Origin: Gemmataceae bacterium
GTDB taxonomy: Bacteria > Planctomycetota > Planctomycetia > Gemmatales > Gemmataceae
Direction: 5' to 3'
Assembly: GCA_022616435.1 (NCBI GenBank)
Contig: JAKEET010000202.1
Span: forward strand, 1 to 44,971
Length of the DNA: 44,971 nt
Shown here: piece by piece, positions 1 through 7,769 of the stretch
Layout: every line of letters begins with the position of its first letter
Position numbering within the stretch: the stretch's first letter is position 1
Notes under the pieces: generated by a model
The model's database searches: none
Told to the model about the DNA's origin: nothing
The model's input: only the letters and a program-made list of their open reading frames with translations
Made by a program: the position numbers and the translations under genes

Positions 1-1
1 C

Positions 2-211
2 ACAGACGCGATGCGCCGGGCTGCGGAGTTGTGGGCCGGCGCGCGGCGCAAGGGAAAGCCAACGGCGGCTGACGCGACCATCGATGCCGACGTTATCCTG
101 GCGGCTCAAGCTCTGACATTCGGCGCTGCGCAGTTCGCGATCGCCACTTCGAATCCAGCGCACCTTGTCAGATTCGTTCCCGCTGAGTTGTGGGAGAACA
201 TCGTTCCCTGA
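2..211 (+). CDS. PIN-domain nuclease, C-terminal part (cut by left window edge)
   Basis: The reading frame is open to the left edge, so only the last 69 or so residues are seen and the true start lies outside. The visible part has the C-terminal PIN-domain (VapC-like) layout: a DADVILAAQA segment carrying late acidic residues of the active site, then ATSNPAHLVRFV, which matches the final strand and loop of PIN ribonucleases. PIN toxins of this kind cleave RNA with divalent metal and are usually paired with a small upstream antitoxin, which here would be off the window. The methionine at position 11 falls inside the domain and is not a credible start. Family membership is likely; pairing and activity are inferred. 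Confidence 0.6.
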   Translation, partial: TDAMRRAAELWAGARRKGKPTAADATIDADVILAAQALTFGAAQFAIATSNPAHLVRFVPAELWENIVP

Positions 212-313
212 ACAACGCCGGGCCGCCCTCCCTTTCTTCCGGCATCCTGAAGCAGCGAGCGGTAGTAGTCGATTGTCGTCTGCGTGATCATGAACAACGC
301 CTCCGCAAAGTCA
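106..313 (-). pseudogene. Possible degraded 3' gene fragment, opposite to the PIN tail
   Basis: On the minus strand a short open stretch reads ALFMITQTTIDYYRSLL and then a basic tail. It has no convincing start: an in-frame TAG lies just upstream near position 313, and no ribosome binding site is visible. It overlaps the PIN gene tail and fills much of the 236-base gap before the isomerase gene. The protein-like stretch could be the remnant of a lost gene or chance. Nothing else was recognised in 212-447 apart from the ribosome binding site of the next gene. Confidence 0.2.
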
Positions 314-447
314 CCCTACTACGATTTGAACGCTTGGGAGTCACATCCTCAATTGTCAACCCGCCCCTTGTTTTCTAGGAAAACTCCGGTAAAGTCGAGT
401 CTCCGAATCTCCGAACACACCGTTTCGCACCCAAAGGAACTCTCACC

Positions 448-1617
448 ATGGGCTTCCAGCAAACCGACACGCATCGCTTCGGCAAGGGCTCCTACCACCA
501 GATCGGCCTGGTCCGCGGCCAGTTCGGCAACGTCGACATGGCCCAGTGGGTCAAGTTCGTCGCCGACACCGGCTTCGACGGCTGGGAGGAGGCGAGCTGG
601 GAGCTCGATCTCGACAAGTGCATGACCGACGCCGGGGCCGAAGCCTACGCCAAGGAGCGCCACAAGCTGGCCAAGGACCACGGCCTGGAGATCTTCACCA
701 TCGCCACGCACCTGCAGGGCCAGGCCCTGGGCGATGAGCCGAGCGCCAAGACGCTCCAATTTACGCGTGGCGAAGCGCGGGCGGCGTACAAGGCCTGGCG
801 CGCCAAGGGGAACAACCCGCCGCGCACCAACCCGTACTATGTGCCGGACGACGTCGGCAAGCTGATCCACGAACAATCCGCCAAGGACATCATCGCCTGC
901 GCCCGGCTGGGGCATTACCTCGGCAAGCTGCAGAACCGCCGCATCGCCATGTCGGGCTTCGTCGGCAGCCCGGCCCACTGCTGGAGCCACTTCTTCCTGT
1001 TCCCGCCGTTGCCGTCGTCGCTGGAAGGCTTCCCGATTCCCGATGCCCGCCAGGTCAGCCTGGAGCTGCTTGTCGAGCGCTTCGGCCCGGTGTGGGACGC
1101 GTGCAAGAAGTACGGCGTCACCTTCGATCTGGAATGCCATCCCAGCGAGCGGGCCATGGGCGACATCGAATCGGCCAGCGATTACATCAACCACATGTGC
1201 AAGGCCGGCTACGAAGGGGTTGTCGGCTTCAACCTCGACGGCTCGCACATGGAATGGCAAGGGGTGTCGGTGGTGCAGTTCATCCGCGAGTTCGGCAAGT
1301 ACATCCATTGCGCTCACATCAAGGGGGTGCAGGTGATCCGCGAGCACACCCGCGCCGGCCTGCTCGGCGGCCATCGCCCCATGGGCCACCCGCAGAACGG
1401 CTGGAACTTCGTCACGGCCGGCACCGCCCGCGACGCCAACAGTTGCGAGGAGATCTTCATCGAGCTGAACCGCGTCGGCTTCGACGGCGCCGTGTCGATC
1501 GAATGGGAAGACAACGACGCCGAGCAGCACGCCGGGGCCAAGGCGGCGCTGGCGAACTGCCGGAAGGCGGACCTGCCGCCGTCGGGGATGCGGCATGATG
1601 AGATGCTGAAGGCGTGA
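448..1617 (+). CDS. Sugar phosphate isomerase/epimerase (xylose isomerase-like TIM barrel)
   Basis: This 389-residue protein belongs to the xylose isomerase-like TIM-barrel family (AP endonuclease 2 superfamily), whose members isomerise or epimerise sugars with a bound divalent metal. The expected metal ligands are visible: E229 in DLECHP, D264 in NLDGSH, H290 in CAHIKG and E352 in SIEWED, in the usual order along the barrel. No signal peptide is seen, so it is probably cytoplasmic. The ATG at 448 is preceded by an AAAGGA ribosome binding site. Planctomycetes carry many such proteins, often with Gfo/Idh/MocA oxidoreductases in sugar or inositol breakdown. The substrate cannot be told from sequence. 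Parts of its 3' end recur at 1900-1931 and 2498-2510. Confidence 0.85.
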   Translation: MGFQQTDTHRFGKGSYHQIGLVRGQFGNVDMAQWVKFVADTGFDGWEEASWELDLDKCMTDAGAEAYAKERHKLAKDHGLEIFTIATHLQGQALGDEPSAKTLQFTRGEARAAYKAWRAKGNNPPRTNPYYVPDDVGKLIHEQSAKDIIACARLGHYLGKLQNRRIAMSGFVGSPAHCWSHFFLFPPLPSSLEGFPIPDARQVSLELLVERFGPVWDACKKYGVTFDLECHPSERAMGDIESASDYINHMCKAGYEGVVGFNLDGSHMEWQGVSVVQFIREFGKYIHCAHIKGVQVIREHTRAGLLGGHRPMGHPQNGWNFVTAGTARDANSCEEIFIELNRVGFDGAVSIEWEDNDAEQHAGAKAALANCRKADLPPSGMRHDEMLKA

Positions 1618-1622
1618 AACGG

Positions 1623-1829
1623 TCACTGCGGAACAGTCGCCGTGGCCATCTGATCGAGGGCGCAGATCGTGAGGTTGTCTGATTCTGGATCGCTGATCAC
1701 CAACAGGCTCCTGTTGACGAATGCGGTATCCGGGTAGCGAACCTGGTAGACTTCACCGCTTGACATCCGAACTTCAAACGGGATGAAGGGACGGCGACGA
1801 AGCAGTTCTCGGAGGGCTTCTGGTTTCAT
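1623..1829 (-). CDS. Small conserved hypothetical protein (planctomycete type)
   Basis: A 68-residue protein starting MKPEALRELLRRRPF and continuing with a SSGEVYQV segment. This resembles a common family of very small planctomycete proteins with an N-terminal MxPEALRELLRRxPFxPF signature; the resemblance is from memory of the family. The open frame extends to 2081, but the ATG at 1829 is chosen because the signature begins there and the upstream part is low-complexity and overlaps the divergent gene at 1956. No membrane segment or catalytic motif is visible. The function is unknown. Its stop codon lies 5 bases beyond the isomerase stop, so the two genes converge. Confidence 0.6.
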   Translation of the reverse strand: MKPEALRELLRRRPFIPFEVRMSSGEVYQVRYPDTAFVNRSLLVISDPESDNLTICALDQMATATVPQ

Positions 1830-1899
1830 GCACACGATTATACCGTCCCGGAATACTGGATGGAAGCGCCGGCTGGCAGGAAAGATCAGAACGATGAGC

Positions 1900-1931
1900 G
1901 ACAACGACGCCGAGCAACACGCCGGCGCCAA
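1900..1931 (+). repeat. Duplicated fragment of the isomerase gene 3' region
   Basis: These 32 bases match positions 1510-1541 inside the isomerase gene at 30 of 32 positions. In this copy the fragment sits in a tiny frame that starts ATGAGC and stops at 1934, so it codes for nothing useful. A second match lies at 2498-2510, where GCTGAAGGCGTGA repeats the isomerase stop region at 1605-1617. TGCGGAAC also follows at a similar distance in both places. Confidence 0.75.
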
Positions 1932-1955
1932 CTGAAATCCGCCGTCGTGTTTCCA

Positions 1956-2510
1956 ATGGAACACTACATCCCCTGCACCTGCGGCGACGGCGTCACCGTA
2001 CCCGAAACCGCGGCCGGGACGACGGTTCCCTGCACGTGCGGCCGCACCGTGACGGTCCCGTCGTTTCGGGAGCTCCGGCAACGTTCGGGGCTGGGCGAAC
2101 CACAGCCGCCGGCTGCCATGGTGATCGAGTCACTGTTGCTGGCCCAGGAGTTGCCGCAGGAGCGCGAGTGCGTACTCTGCGGAATCGCGACCGACCATGT
2201 CGTGTCCTGTCGCACAATCTGTGAGCAGGCCTATGTCGAAACCGGCGATCGCCCGTGGTGGCAAGTCTTGATCGCCGCGGTGACCTTCGGCTGGTTGTTC
2301 GCCTTGATCTTCGCGGCAGATCGCAAGCCGGCGCAGGAGTTTGGCAACGATCGCATCTATTCGCTGCCGTTGCGCGTCTGTGACCGATGCGTTCCTCAAC
2401 TATCCAACGCGACCGCCGTCAAGGAAGCACTCGGACGGGCGCCGTTGTATCGACGTTTGCTTGCCGAGTATCCGGATACCGTGGTGGAGTTGCCGGTGCT
2501 GAAGGCGTGA
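1956..2510 (+). CDS. Cysteine-rich hypothetical protein with one membrane segment
   Basis: A protein of 184 residues with an unrecognised family. It begins MEHYIPCTCGDG, and two CTCG motifs about 20 residues apart suggest a zinc-ribbon-like N-terminus, as in many planctomycete membrane proteins. Further cysteine pairs (ECVLCG, RVCDRC) may bind metal. One hydrophobic stretch around residues 98-117, rich in W, L, I, A and F, could span the membrane. The frame is open from 1860, but the ATG at 1956 is preferred because the Cys motifs start there and upstream residues are a basic run overlapping a duplicated isomerase fragment. The last codons and stop repeat the isomerase 3' end. Confidence 0.55.
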   Translation: MEHYIPCTCGDGVTVPETAAGTTVPCTCGRTVTVPSFRELRQRSGLGEPQPPAAMVIESLLLAQELPQERECVLCGIATDHVVSCRTICEQAYVETGDRPWWQVLIAAVTFGWLFALIFAADRKPAQEFGNDRIYSLPLRVCDRCVPQLSNATAVKEALGRAPLYRRLLAEYPDTVVELPVLKA

Positions 2511-2694
2511 GGGCAGTTATTGCGGAACCGCTGCCGATCATGGCCATCACGCCGTGGTCGGCAGCTAGTGCTGGGACGGGTCGTGGCGATTTGGCAATTC
2601 CGACTACGGCGCTGCTCTGACGCTGCTTGGAATCACCATGCTGCCGGCGCCAAGGAGTTGATCGTGCGAGTTGCCTACCACCCTGCGGTTCATG

Positions 2695-4254
2695 TCACTG
2701 CCGGGCGCTGAAATTGAAGAAGATCAGCAGCAGCAACGTCAGCACGGACACGAGCAGCGTCAGGGCCAGCATCCACCACCAGCGCAGCATCGGATCGGCA
2801 GTCGCCTTCACCGGCCTGCCCTTGGTCGCCTTCGCCGCCGGCTCGGCTTCGCCGTCGCGCAGCTCGGCCACCGCGCCGGCGGCGACGAACGGGCCCTTGG
2901 GGGTGCGGGCCACCTTGGTGTCCTGCGCCAGCCGGCCCGAGCGCAGCCGCCGCCGCAGCAAGGTGCCCGCCATCTTGGCCTTGCACAGGTTGCCGTGGCG
3001 GTCGCGATAGAGCACGAACCAGTATTCCGCGGCGACGCCGTCCCGCAAGTCAAGCTGCGTCACCTGGTTTGGGGTTGTCAAACGCTCGCGGACCAGCGGA
3101 TCGCTGTAGGCGTCCAGCGGGTCGATGAAGCTCGGCACGTCGGCCGCCAGATCGGCGCGCTCCAGGTCCACGATCAATTCGCTGGCGGTCTGGTAACGGT
3201 CCTGCGGATCGCGGGCCAGCATCTTGTGGATGATGCGGTCGAGCTCGGCCGGCACGGCGGCGTTGTGGGTCCTGGCCGGCACGAAGTCGCCGGCCTGTTT
3301 GCGGTCCATGATCTCCAGGGCGTTCATGCCGGGAAACGGCACCTCGCCCGTCACCAGGTGATAGAGCGTGGCCCCCAGCGCGTAGATGTCGCTGCGGGCG
3401 TCGGCGCGCTTGGCGTTCATCGCTTGCTCGAACGGCATGTAATACGGCGTGCCGAACCCTTGCCGGGTGTGCGTCAGGTGGCTGGTCTCGTCGGTCCGCT
3501 TGGCCAGGCCCAGGTCCGACAGCTTGGCCAGCCCCGACTTGGCGACCAGGATGTTGCCCGGCTTGATGTCGCGGTGCACGATGCTCCGCGAATGGGCGTG
3601 CTCCAGGGCGCGGGCAATGTCCAGCACGATGTGCACCGCGTCGCCGACCGTCAGCCGGCCAAAGTGCTCGAGCAGTTGCTGGGCGCTCTGGCCGTCGACG
3701 TACTCCAGCACCAGGTAGTGCAGCCCCGTCGCCTGGTCCTGGCCGAATCCCAGGTTGCGGACGATGTTGGGGTGGTTCAGGTGGGCCCCGCTCTTGGCCT
3801 CGCGGTAGAAGCGGTCAAGCGTCGGCTGGTGCCTGGCGCTGTCGCTCGCCAGGACCTTGACGGCGACCTGGCGGTTCTCTTGTTCGTGGTAGCCCAGGAA
3901 CACCGCGCCCATGCCCCCCTCGCCCAGCTGCCGCAAGAGATGGTAGTCGCCAAGCATGCGCAGGTCGGCGAGCGACTCCTCGCCCGGCGGCGGCGCCGGG
4001 CCGGCCGGGGGCGACCCATTCTTGGGAGGGTCGCCGCGCAGGTCGATCTGCGTCCGATCAAGGGCAAAGCGAAGATCGTTGACCTGGGGCAGGGTCAGCA
4101 CCTGGTCGCGTTGAAACAGCTCGTAGAGATCGACCGATTCGCCGCGTTCCAGGGCGGCGCGAACCTCGTGCACCAGCGCATAGACGCGCAGCGGACTGGC
4201 CCCATAGCGGGACACCGCCAACTCCGCCGCCCGTTCCAGCGACTCGTGAACCAT
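2695..4254 (-). CDS. Ser/Thr protein kinase with C-terminal tail anchor
   Basis: A 519-residue Hanks-type kinase. Residues 1-90 form a helical N-terminal region with a proline-rich linker. The kinase domain spans about 103-365, with the glycine loop GEGGMGAV (111-118), the ATP-binding lysine in VAVKVL (K133), the catalytic loop HRDIKPGN (D229) and the metal-binding DLG (247-249, in place of the more usual DFG). The APE position reads PFE. Residues 395-450 look like a small GYF-2-type domain (YWFVLYRDRHG and following). The last 30 residues are a strongly hydrophobic tail anchor, so the kinase domain should face the cytoplasm. The ATG at 4254 has no clear ribosome binding site. The partner and signal are unknown. 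Confidence 0.9.
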   Translation of the reverse strand: MVHESLERAAELAVSRYGASPLRVYALVHEVRAALERGESVDLYELFQRDQVLTLPQVNDLRFALDRTQIDLRGDPPKNGSPPAGPAPPPGEESLADLRMLGDYHLLRQLGEGGMGAVFLGYHEQENRQVAVKVLASDSARHQPTLDRFYREAKSGAHLNHPNIVRNLGFGQDQATGLHYLVLEYVDGQSAQQLLEHFGRLTVGDAVHIVLDIARALEHAHSRSIVHRDIKPGNILVAKSGLAKLSDLGLAKRTDETSHLTHTRQGFGTPYYMPFEQAMNAKRADARSDIYALGATLYHLVTGEVPFPGMNALEIMDRKQAGDFVPARTHNAAVPAELDRIIHKMLARDPQDRYQTASELIVDLERADLAADVPSFIDPLDAYSDPLVRERLTTPNQVTQLDLRDGVAAEYWFVLYRDRHGNLCKAKMAGTLLRRRLRSGRLAQDTKVARTPKGPFVAAGAVAELRDGEAEPAAKATKGRPVKATADPMLRWWWMLALTLLVSVLTLLLLIFFNFSARQ

Positions 4255-4421
4255 GGACGCAACCGGGAATGTTCAAGGATGGCTTCAGTGTATCGGTCCC
4301 GGCCGCCGCACGCAAATCGGTTTTGCGGCGCCGCCTGACGGATGACGCTCGTCGGGGCGATTCATCCTGATTGTCATCGGCTCGCTGATCTGGCCGCTTA
4401 CGCGCCGCGCGACGCGGATCA

Positions 4422-4511
4422 CGGTAGGGACCGGCCTTGCGTCGGCCCCCGCACAGATCGGTTGCGGTAGGGACGGCCCTTGCGGGCTGCCCCTTCACCG
4501 CGCAGATCGGT
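4422..4511. repeat. Two tandem diverged repeat units of about 45 bases
   Basis: Two units begin CGGTAGGGAC (4422 and 4465), continue with a GGCC-rich stem-like part, and end in CAGATCGGT (near 4455 and 4503). The internal GC-rich parts could fold as small hairpins. No protein is encoded. The look is that of a dispersed intergenic repeat, though no other full copy occurs in this window. Confidence 0.55.
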
Positions 4512-4697
4512 CGTCGTCGATCATCCCAGGATCGGCGTTTTCTCGGACGTTAATTTGACCGGCAAATCCGAAGCAAGTCCATGGCCGAGAACAAGATAAC
4601 GCTCAAACGCCGGACAATCCGTGCCGCATTCGCTGGCCAGTTGACAGATTGGCATTCTCGCGGGCGCGTGCAGCACGCCTTGCCCAAGCCAAAGATA

Positions 4698-4729
4698 AAA
4701 CCCCGCTGGGCGAAAGCTCAGCGGGGTTT
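4698..4729 (-). terminator. Rho-independent terminator of the secreted Ig-like protein gene
   Basis: A 14-base-pair stem (4698-4711 with 4716-4729, one G-T pair) closes a GAAA loop. On the minus strand the stem is followed by a T-rich stretch (TTTTATCTTT), as expected for termination of the gene that ends at 4774. The plus-strand side is also T-rich, so it may work in both directions. Confidence 0.8.
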
Positions 4730-4773
4730 GCTTCTTTCTTTGATTTTGATGTGTCACGTCGCCCGCGACCGGC

Positions 4774-6531
4774 TCATGGATTTCCCGCCGGACGCACGCT
4801 CAGCCCGGTGACCCCCACCACCGTGGCGCGCGGCTCGCTCGTGTCGAGCACGACCGGGTTGGGGGTCTCGACGCGGGCGGTGTTGCCGGCCAGGTCGGTG
4901 ACTTCGATTTTCACGAAGAACTGGGGGGCGGCCTCGCGCGGGAACGTCCAGCGGTACAGGCCCTCGTTCTTCACGTGGCGGGCGACCGGGCGCCAGGCGG
5001 CGTCCGACCGGCTGCGGTAGTAGAGGCTGATCGGCTCGGCGCCGAGGTTCTTGTCGGTGGCTTGCCAGCGAATCTCGAGCGTGCCGTTGGCGATGATCGG
5101 CTCGATCGGGCGAAGCTGGACAAAGGGGGCCGAGGTGTCGACGTCGATCCAGTAGGTGGGCGACTCGCCGCGCTGCGGGGCGGCGCCGCCGAAACCGTTG
5201 CCGTTGGTGACGACCAGCCGGATGCCGAACACGCCTTCGCCGGGGAGGTCGAACTCGATGGGGCTGCGGCGGTCGGCGTCGACGCCGATCTTCTGCCAGG
5301 ATTGTCCCTGATCGCTGGTCATGAACACTTCGACCCTGCCGACGCCGCTGGGCCCGACCTGGTCGATGCGATAATCGACGATGGCGCGGGGGGTGTTGAT
5401 CACCTGCTTGGCGGCGGTGGCCGCCGCGTCGGCGCCGACCACCGGCGTCCGGACGGGCGGCGGCATGTGGCTGGGCATCGGCGCCTGGTTGATCGTGGGG
5501 CCTTGCCGCGACGGCTCGATCGGCAATCTCAGGTTGGGCGTGCCGGTTTCGATTCTCGGGCCCACCGAGTTCGGGCTGACCGGGCTCGGGCTGACCGGGC
5601 TCGAGGTCACGGGCGCGATCGGCGGGGCCGGCGGCAGCGACACGTGCGTGGAATCGGGAAACGCCGGCATCGGCAGCATCGGCGGCTGCGGCACGTCCAC
5701 GTGCCGCGCCGGCGGCAATTCGATCCTGTTGCTGACCGAGGCCGGCGGCGGGTTGGGCGTGAACTGGCTCGGCATCACCGGGCCCGGCGTCACGGGGCTC
5801 TGCATCGCGGGGGCAGCCGCCACCTGGCTGGCCATCAGGTCGCGCAGCCGGACTTCGCGCGTCGTCTGATTGCCGGATAGGTCATGAGCGGTCACGACGA
5901 TGCTGGCCGACAGGATTTCCGGACCGCCCCTGGCCACGAAGGCGCCGGGCTGACTGGAATGGCTGGCGAGCGGGCGGTCGCCGCCGGGAAGCTTGGCCAC
6001 CATCTTGACCGAGGTGTGATCCGGGTGCGTGTCGACGATGTTGCAGCGCAGGCACAGCTCGCCTTCCGGACTGGTCCACGGCTGCACGTCGAGCATCGGC
6101 GCCTTGGTGTCGACCAGGACGCGCAAGGCCGGCGGTTCCAGGCCGATGTCGGCCGGACTCATCTTGCCGGTCTTGTCGATGGTCGCGAGGCTGAAGCAGT
6201 ATTCGCCGTCCTGGGGAACGCGGTAGGTGAAATGGGGCATGGTGGGCGGCCCGACTTCCTGGCGAACCCAGTCGGCGTTGCCGGATTTCACGTACAGGCA
6301 CACGCGCTCCAGGCCGGCCCGCGTCTTGTCGTCCATCTGGATGGGGAGCTTGAATTCGTTCGACTTGGTGTAAATGAGCTTGGGCATGCCCGGCGGCGTG
6401 CGTGCCGCGGCCTGCTTGAAGGACGACGATTGCGCGGTCGCCGCGGCCGTGGTCCCCAGGATGGCGGCCGACAGCGTCAACGCCTTCAGGGTTCGCGCCG
6501 TCCAGCGCCCGAGCGGTTTCAACAGTCTCAT
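4774..6531 (-). CDS. Secreted protein with Ig-like/FN3-like domains and Pro-rich linker
   Basis: A 585-residue protein of no named family. The N-terminus has a basic start (MRLLKPLGRW) and a hydrophobic alanine-rich stretch ending ATAQ, which fits a Sec signal peptide. Residues about 45-235 and 385-570 each look like paired beta-sandwich domains with repeated VDTKAP/VDTSAP-type strand junctions and LSGN/LAGN turns, as in bacterial Ig-like or FN3 modules. They are joined by a linker of about 150 residues rich in P, S and V, including SPVSPSPVSP repeats. The ATG at 6531 is preferred over the upstream TTG at 6546 because GGGGGAAG lies just before it. It is probably periplasmic or cell-surface, with an unknown role. 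Confidence 0.75.
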   Translation of the reverse strand: MRLLKPLGRWTARTLKALTLSAAILGTTAAATAQSSSFKQAAARTPPGMPKLIYTKSNEFKLPIQMDDKTRAGLERVCLYVKSGNADWVRQEVGPPTMPHFTYRVPQDGEYCFSLATIDKTGKMSPADIGLEPPALRVLVDTKAPMLDVQPWTSPEGELCLRCNIVDTHPDHTSVKMVAKLPGGDRPLASHSSQPGAFVARGGPEILSASIVVTAHDLSGNQTTREVRLRDLMASQVAAAPAMQSPVTPGPVMPSQFTPNPPPASVSNRIELPPARHVDVPQPPMLPMPAFPDSTHVSLPPAPPIAPVTSSPVSPSPVSPNSVGPRIETGTPNLRLPIEPSRQGPTINQAPMPSHMPPPVRTPVVGADAAATAAKQVINTPRAIVDYRIDQVGPSGVGRVEVFMTSDQGQSWQKIGVDADRRSPIEFDLPGEGVFGIRLVVTNGNGFGGAAPQRGESPTYWIDVDTSAPFVQLRPIEPIIANGTLEIRWQATDKNLGAEPISLYYRSRSDAAWRPVARHVKNEGLYRWTFPREAAPQFFVKIEVTDLAGNTARVETPNPVVLDTSEPRATVVGVTGLSVRPAGNP

Positions 6532-6696
6532 GTCCACTTCCCCCAAGGATTCCCCTTGATCGTTTGCCGCCCCCGCGGCGCGGACCGCGCAACCGGTCGG
6601 TCGGCGGACACCCCGGCATCATGCTCGCAAGAAGCGGCCTTGTAGGGAGGAGCACTGGATGTGTCAAGAGCAATTGGAAGTCAGTCGGTAGTCGGT

Positions 6697-6748
6697 AGTC
6701 AGTAGTCAGTAGCAAGACACTGCATCTTGCTTTGCTACTGACTACTGA
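6697..6748. repeat. 18-bp perfect inverted repeat over the fbp stop codon
   Basis: GTCAGTAGTCAGTAGCAA (6697-6714) pairs perfectly with 6731-6748 across a 16-base loop. The inner part of the right arm contains the fbp stop codon (6735-6737), so the arm encodes the last residues of Fbp, VVSSQ. The flank to the left carries more GTAGTC and GTCGGTAG units, giving a microsatellite-like look. It could act as a terminator for fbp, but no long T tract follows on the minus strand. Confidence 0.75.
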
Positions 6749-7748
6749 CCACCGACTCCAGGAGTTCCATCTCGGCCGGGCTGCCGACCACCAGCGGCGT
6801 CCGCTGGTGCAGGCTGGTCGGCTGGATGTCGCGGATGCGGCGGGCGCCGTCGGTCGCCAGGCCGCCGGCTTCCTCGGCGAGGAAGGCGATCGGGTTGGCC
6901 TCGTACATCAGCCGCAGCTTCCCTTGCGGGTGTGTTTTCGTCGGCGGGTACAGGAACACGCCCCCCTTGAGCAGGGTGCGATGGAAATCCGCGACCAGCG
7001 AGCCGATATAGCGCGACGAGTACGTCCGGCCGGCGGCCCCCGACCGGAGATGGGCCAGGTAACGACGATAGCCTTCGGGGAAGCTGTCGGCATTGGCTTC
7101 GTTGACCGAGTAGATCGACCCCTGCCTGGGCATGCGGATGTTCGGATGGCTGATGACGTAGGCGCCGATCTGCGGGTCGAGGGTGAAGCCGTTGACGCCG
7201 TTGCCGGCGGTGTACACGAACATGGTGGAGGAGCCGTAGACGACGTAGCCTGCGGCGACCTGGTTGGCGCCGGGCTGGAGGACGTCCTTCATCGGGTCGC
7301 GTGTCCCGGTCGGGTCGGGCTCGCAGCGCAGGATCGAGAAGATGGTGCCGACCGAGACGTTGACGTCGATGTTGCTGGAGCCGTCGAGCGGATCGAAGAC
7401 GACCACGTGCTTGCCGTGGGCGCGATCGCGGGCCACGACGATGGGTTCGGCGTTTTCCTCGGAGGCCATGATGGCGACGTTGCCGCGCACGCCCAGGCAG
7501 TGCAGCAGCGCCTGGTTGGCGAGCACGTCGAGCTTCTGCACGACCTCGCCCTGCACGTTCTGCTGGCCGGCGCTCCCCAGGATGTCGGCCAGCCCGGCCC
7601 GCCGGACGCGGTCGGCGATGATCTTGGTCGCCAGCGTGATTCCGGACAACAGCCACGAAAACTCACCGCTCGCCTGCGGCGCGCGCCGGCGCTGCTCTTC
7701 CAGGATGTGCTGCTGCACGGTCATCAGAGGTTGTGCCATGGTGGTCAT
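6735..7748 (-). CDS. fbp: Fructose-1,6-bisphosphatase class 1
   Basis: This 337-residue enzyme removes the C1 phosphate of fructose 1,6-bisphosphate, a committed step of gluconeogenesis. Its length and motifs fit class 1: EE at 97-98 in ASEENAEP and the metal and substrate motif FDPLDGSSNID at 118-128 (D119, D122). These positions nearly coincide with those of the E. coli enzyme. Substrate-loop segments (YSVNEAN, YIGSLVADFHR, KLRLMYEANP) are also present. The ATG at 7748 is chosen, with an alternative ATG at 7739. The start lies within a 17-bp palindrome (7744-7760) and the 3' end within an inverted repeat. The membrane protein gene upstream ends 18 bases before, so the two are probably cotranscribed. 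Confidence 0.95.
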   Translation of the reverse strand: MTTMAQPLMTVQQHILEEQRRRAPQASGEFSWLLSGITLATKIIADRVRRAGLADILGSAGQQNVQGEVVQKLDVLANQALLHCLGVRGNVAIMASEENAEPIVVARDRAHGKHVVVFDPLDGSSNIDVNVSVGTIFSILRCEPDPTGTRDPMKDVLQPGANQVAAGYVVYGSSTMFVYTAGNGVNGFTLDPQIGAYVISHPNIRMPRQGSIYSVNEANADSFPEGYRRYLAHLRSGAAGRTYSSRYIGSLVADFHRTLLKGGVFLYPPTKTHPQGKLRLMYEANPIAFLAEEAGGLATDGARRIRDIQPTSLHQRTPLVVGSPAEMELLESVVSSQ

Positions 7749-7769
7749 TGGTCCAATGACTAACGACTA
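7744..7769 (-). repeat. Stop-to-start junction palindrome (acyltransferase-like gene / fbp)
   Basis: The 17-bp palindrome GTCATTGG-T-CCAATGAC (7744-7760) contains the fbp ATG on the minus strand. Continuing outward, TAGTCGTTAGTC reaches the stop codon of the upstream gene (7767-7769). A closely similar junction occurs at 22839-22855 and a shorter one at 36895-36906. Confidence 0.7.

Larger units (their letters stand above)
4255..4773. other. Intergenic region of 519 bases with no credible gene
   Basis: No open frame here looks like a protein. The region holds a weak candidate kinase promoter on the minus strand (TTGCGT at 4315-4310, 17-base spacer, TACACT at 4292-4287), two diverged tandem units at 4422-4511 and a strong terminator hairpin at 4698-4729. 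A third, partial match to the tandem unit (GCAAATCGGTTTTGCGG) overlaps the putative kinase promoter near 4312-4328. Confidence 0.6.

Noticed and set aside
349..1626. Minus-strand frame of 425 codons opposite the isomerase gene
   Set aside because: The plus strand has all metal-ligand motifs of the isomerase. The opposite frame has none.
1860..1955. Upstream extension of the Cys-rich gene
   Set aside because: The residues are a basic low-complexity run encoded by a duplicated fragment in the wrong frame.
2671..4338. Plus-strand frame of 555 codons
   Set aside because: It is antisense to the kinase gene, whose kinase motifs are unmistakable. Long antisense frames are expected at this GC content.
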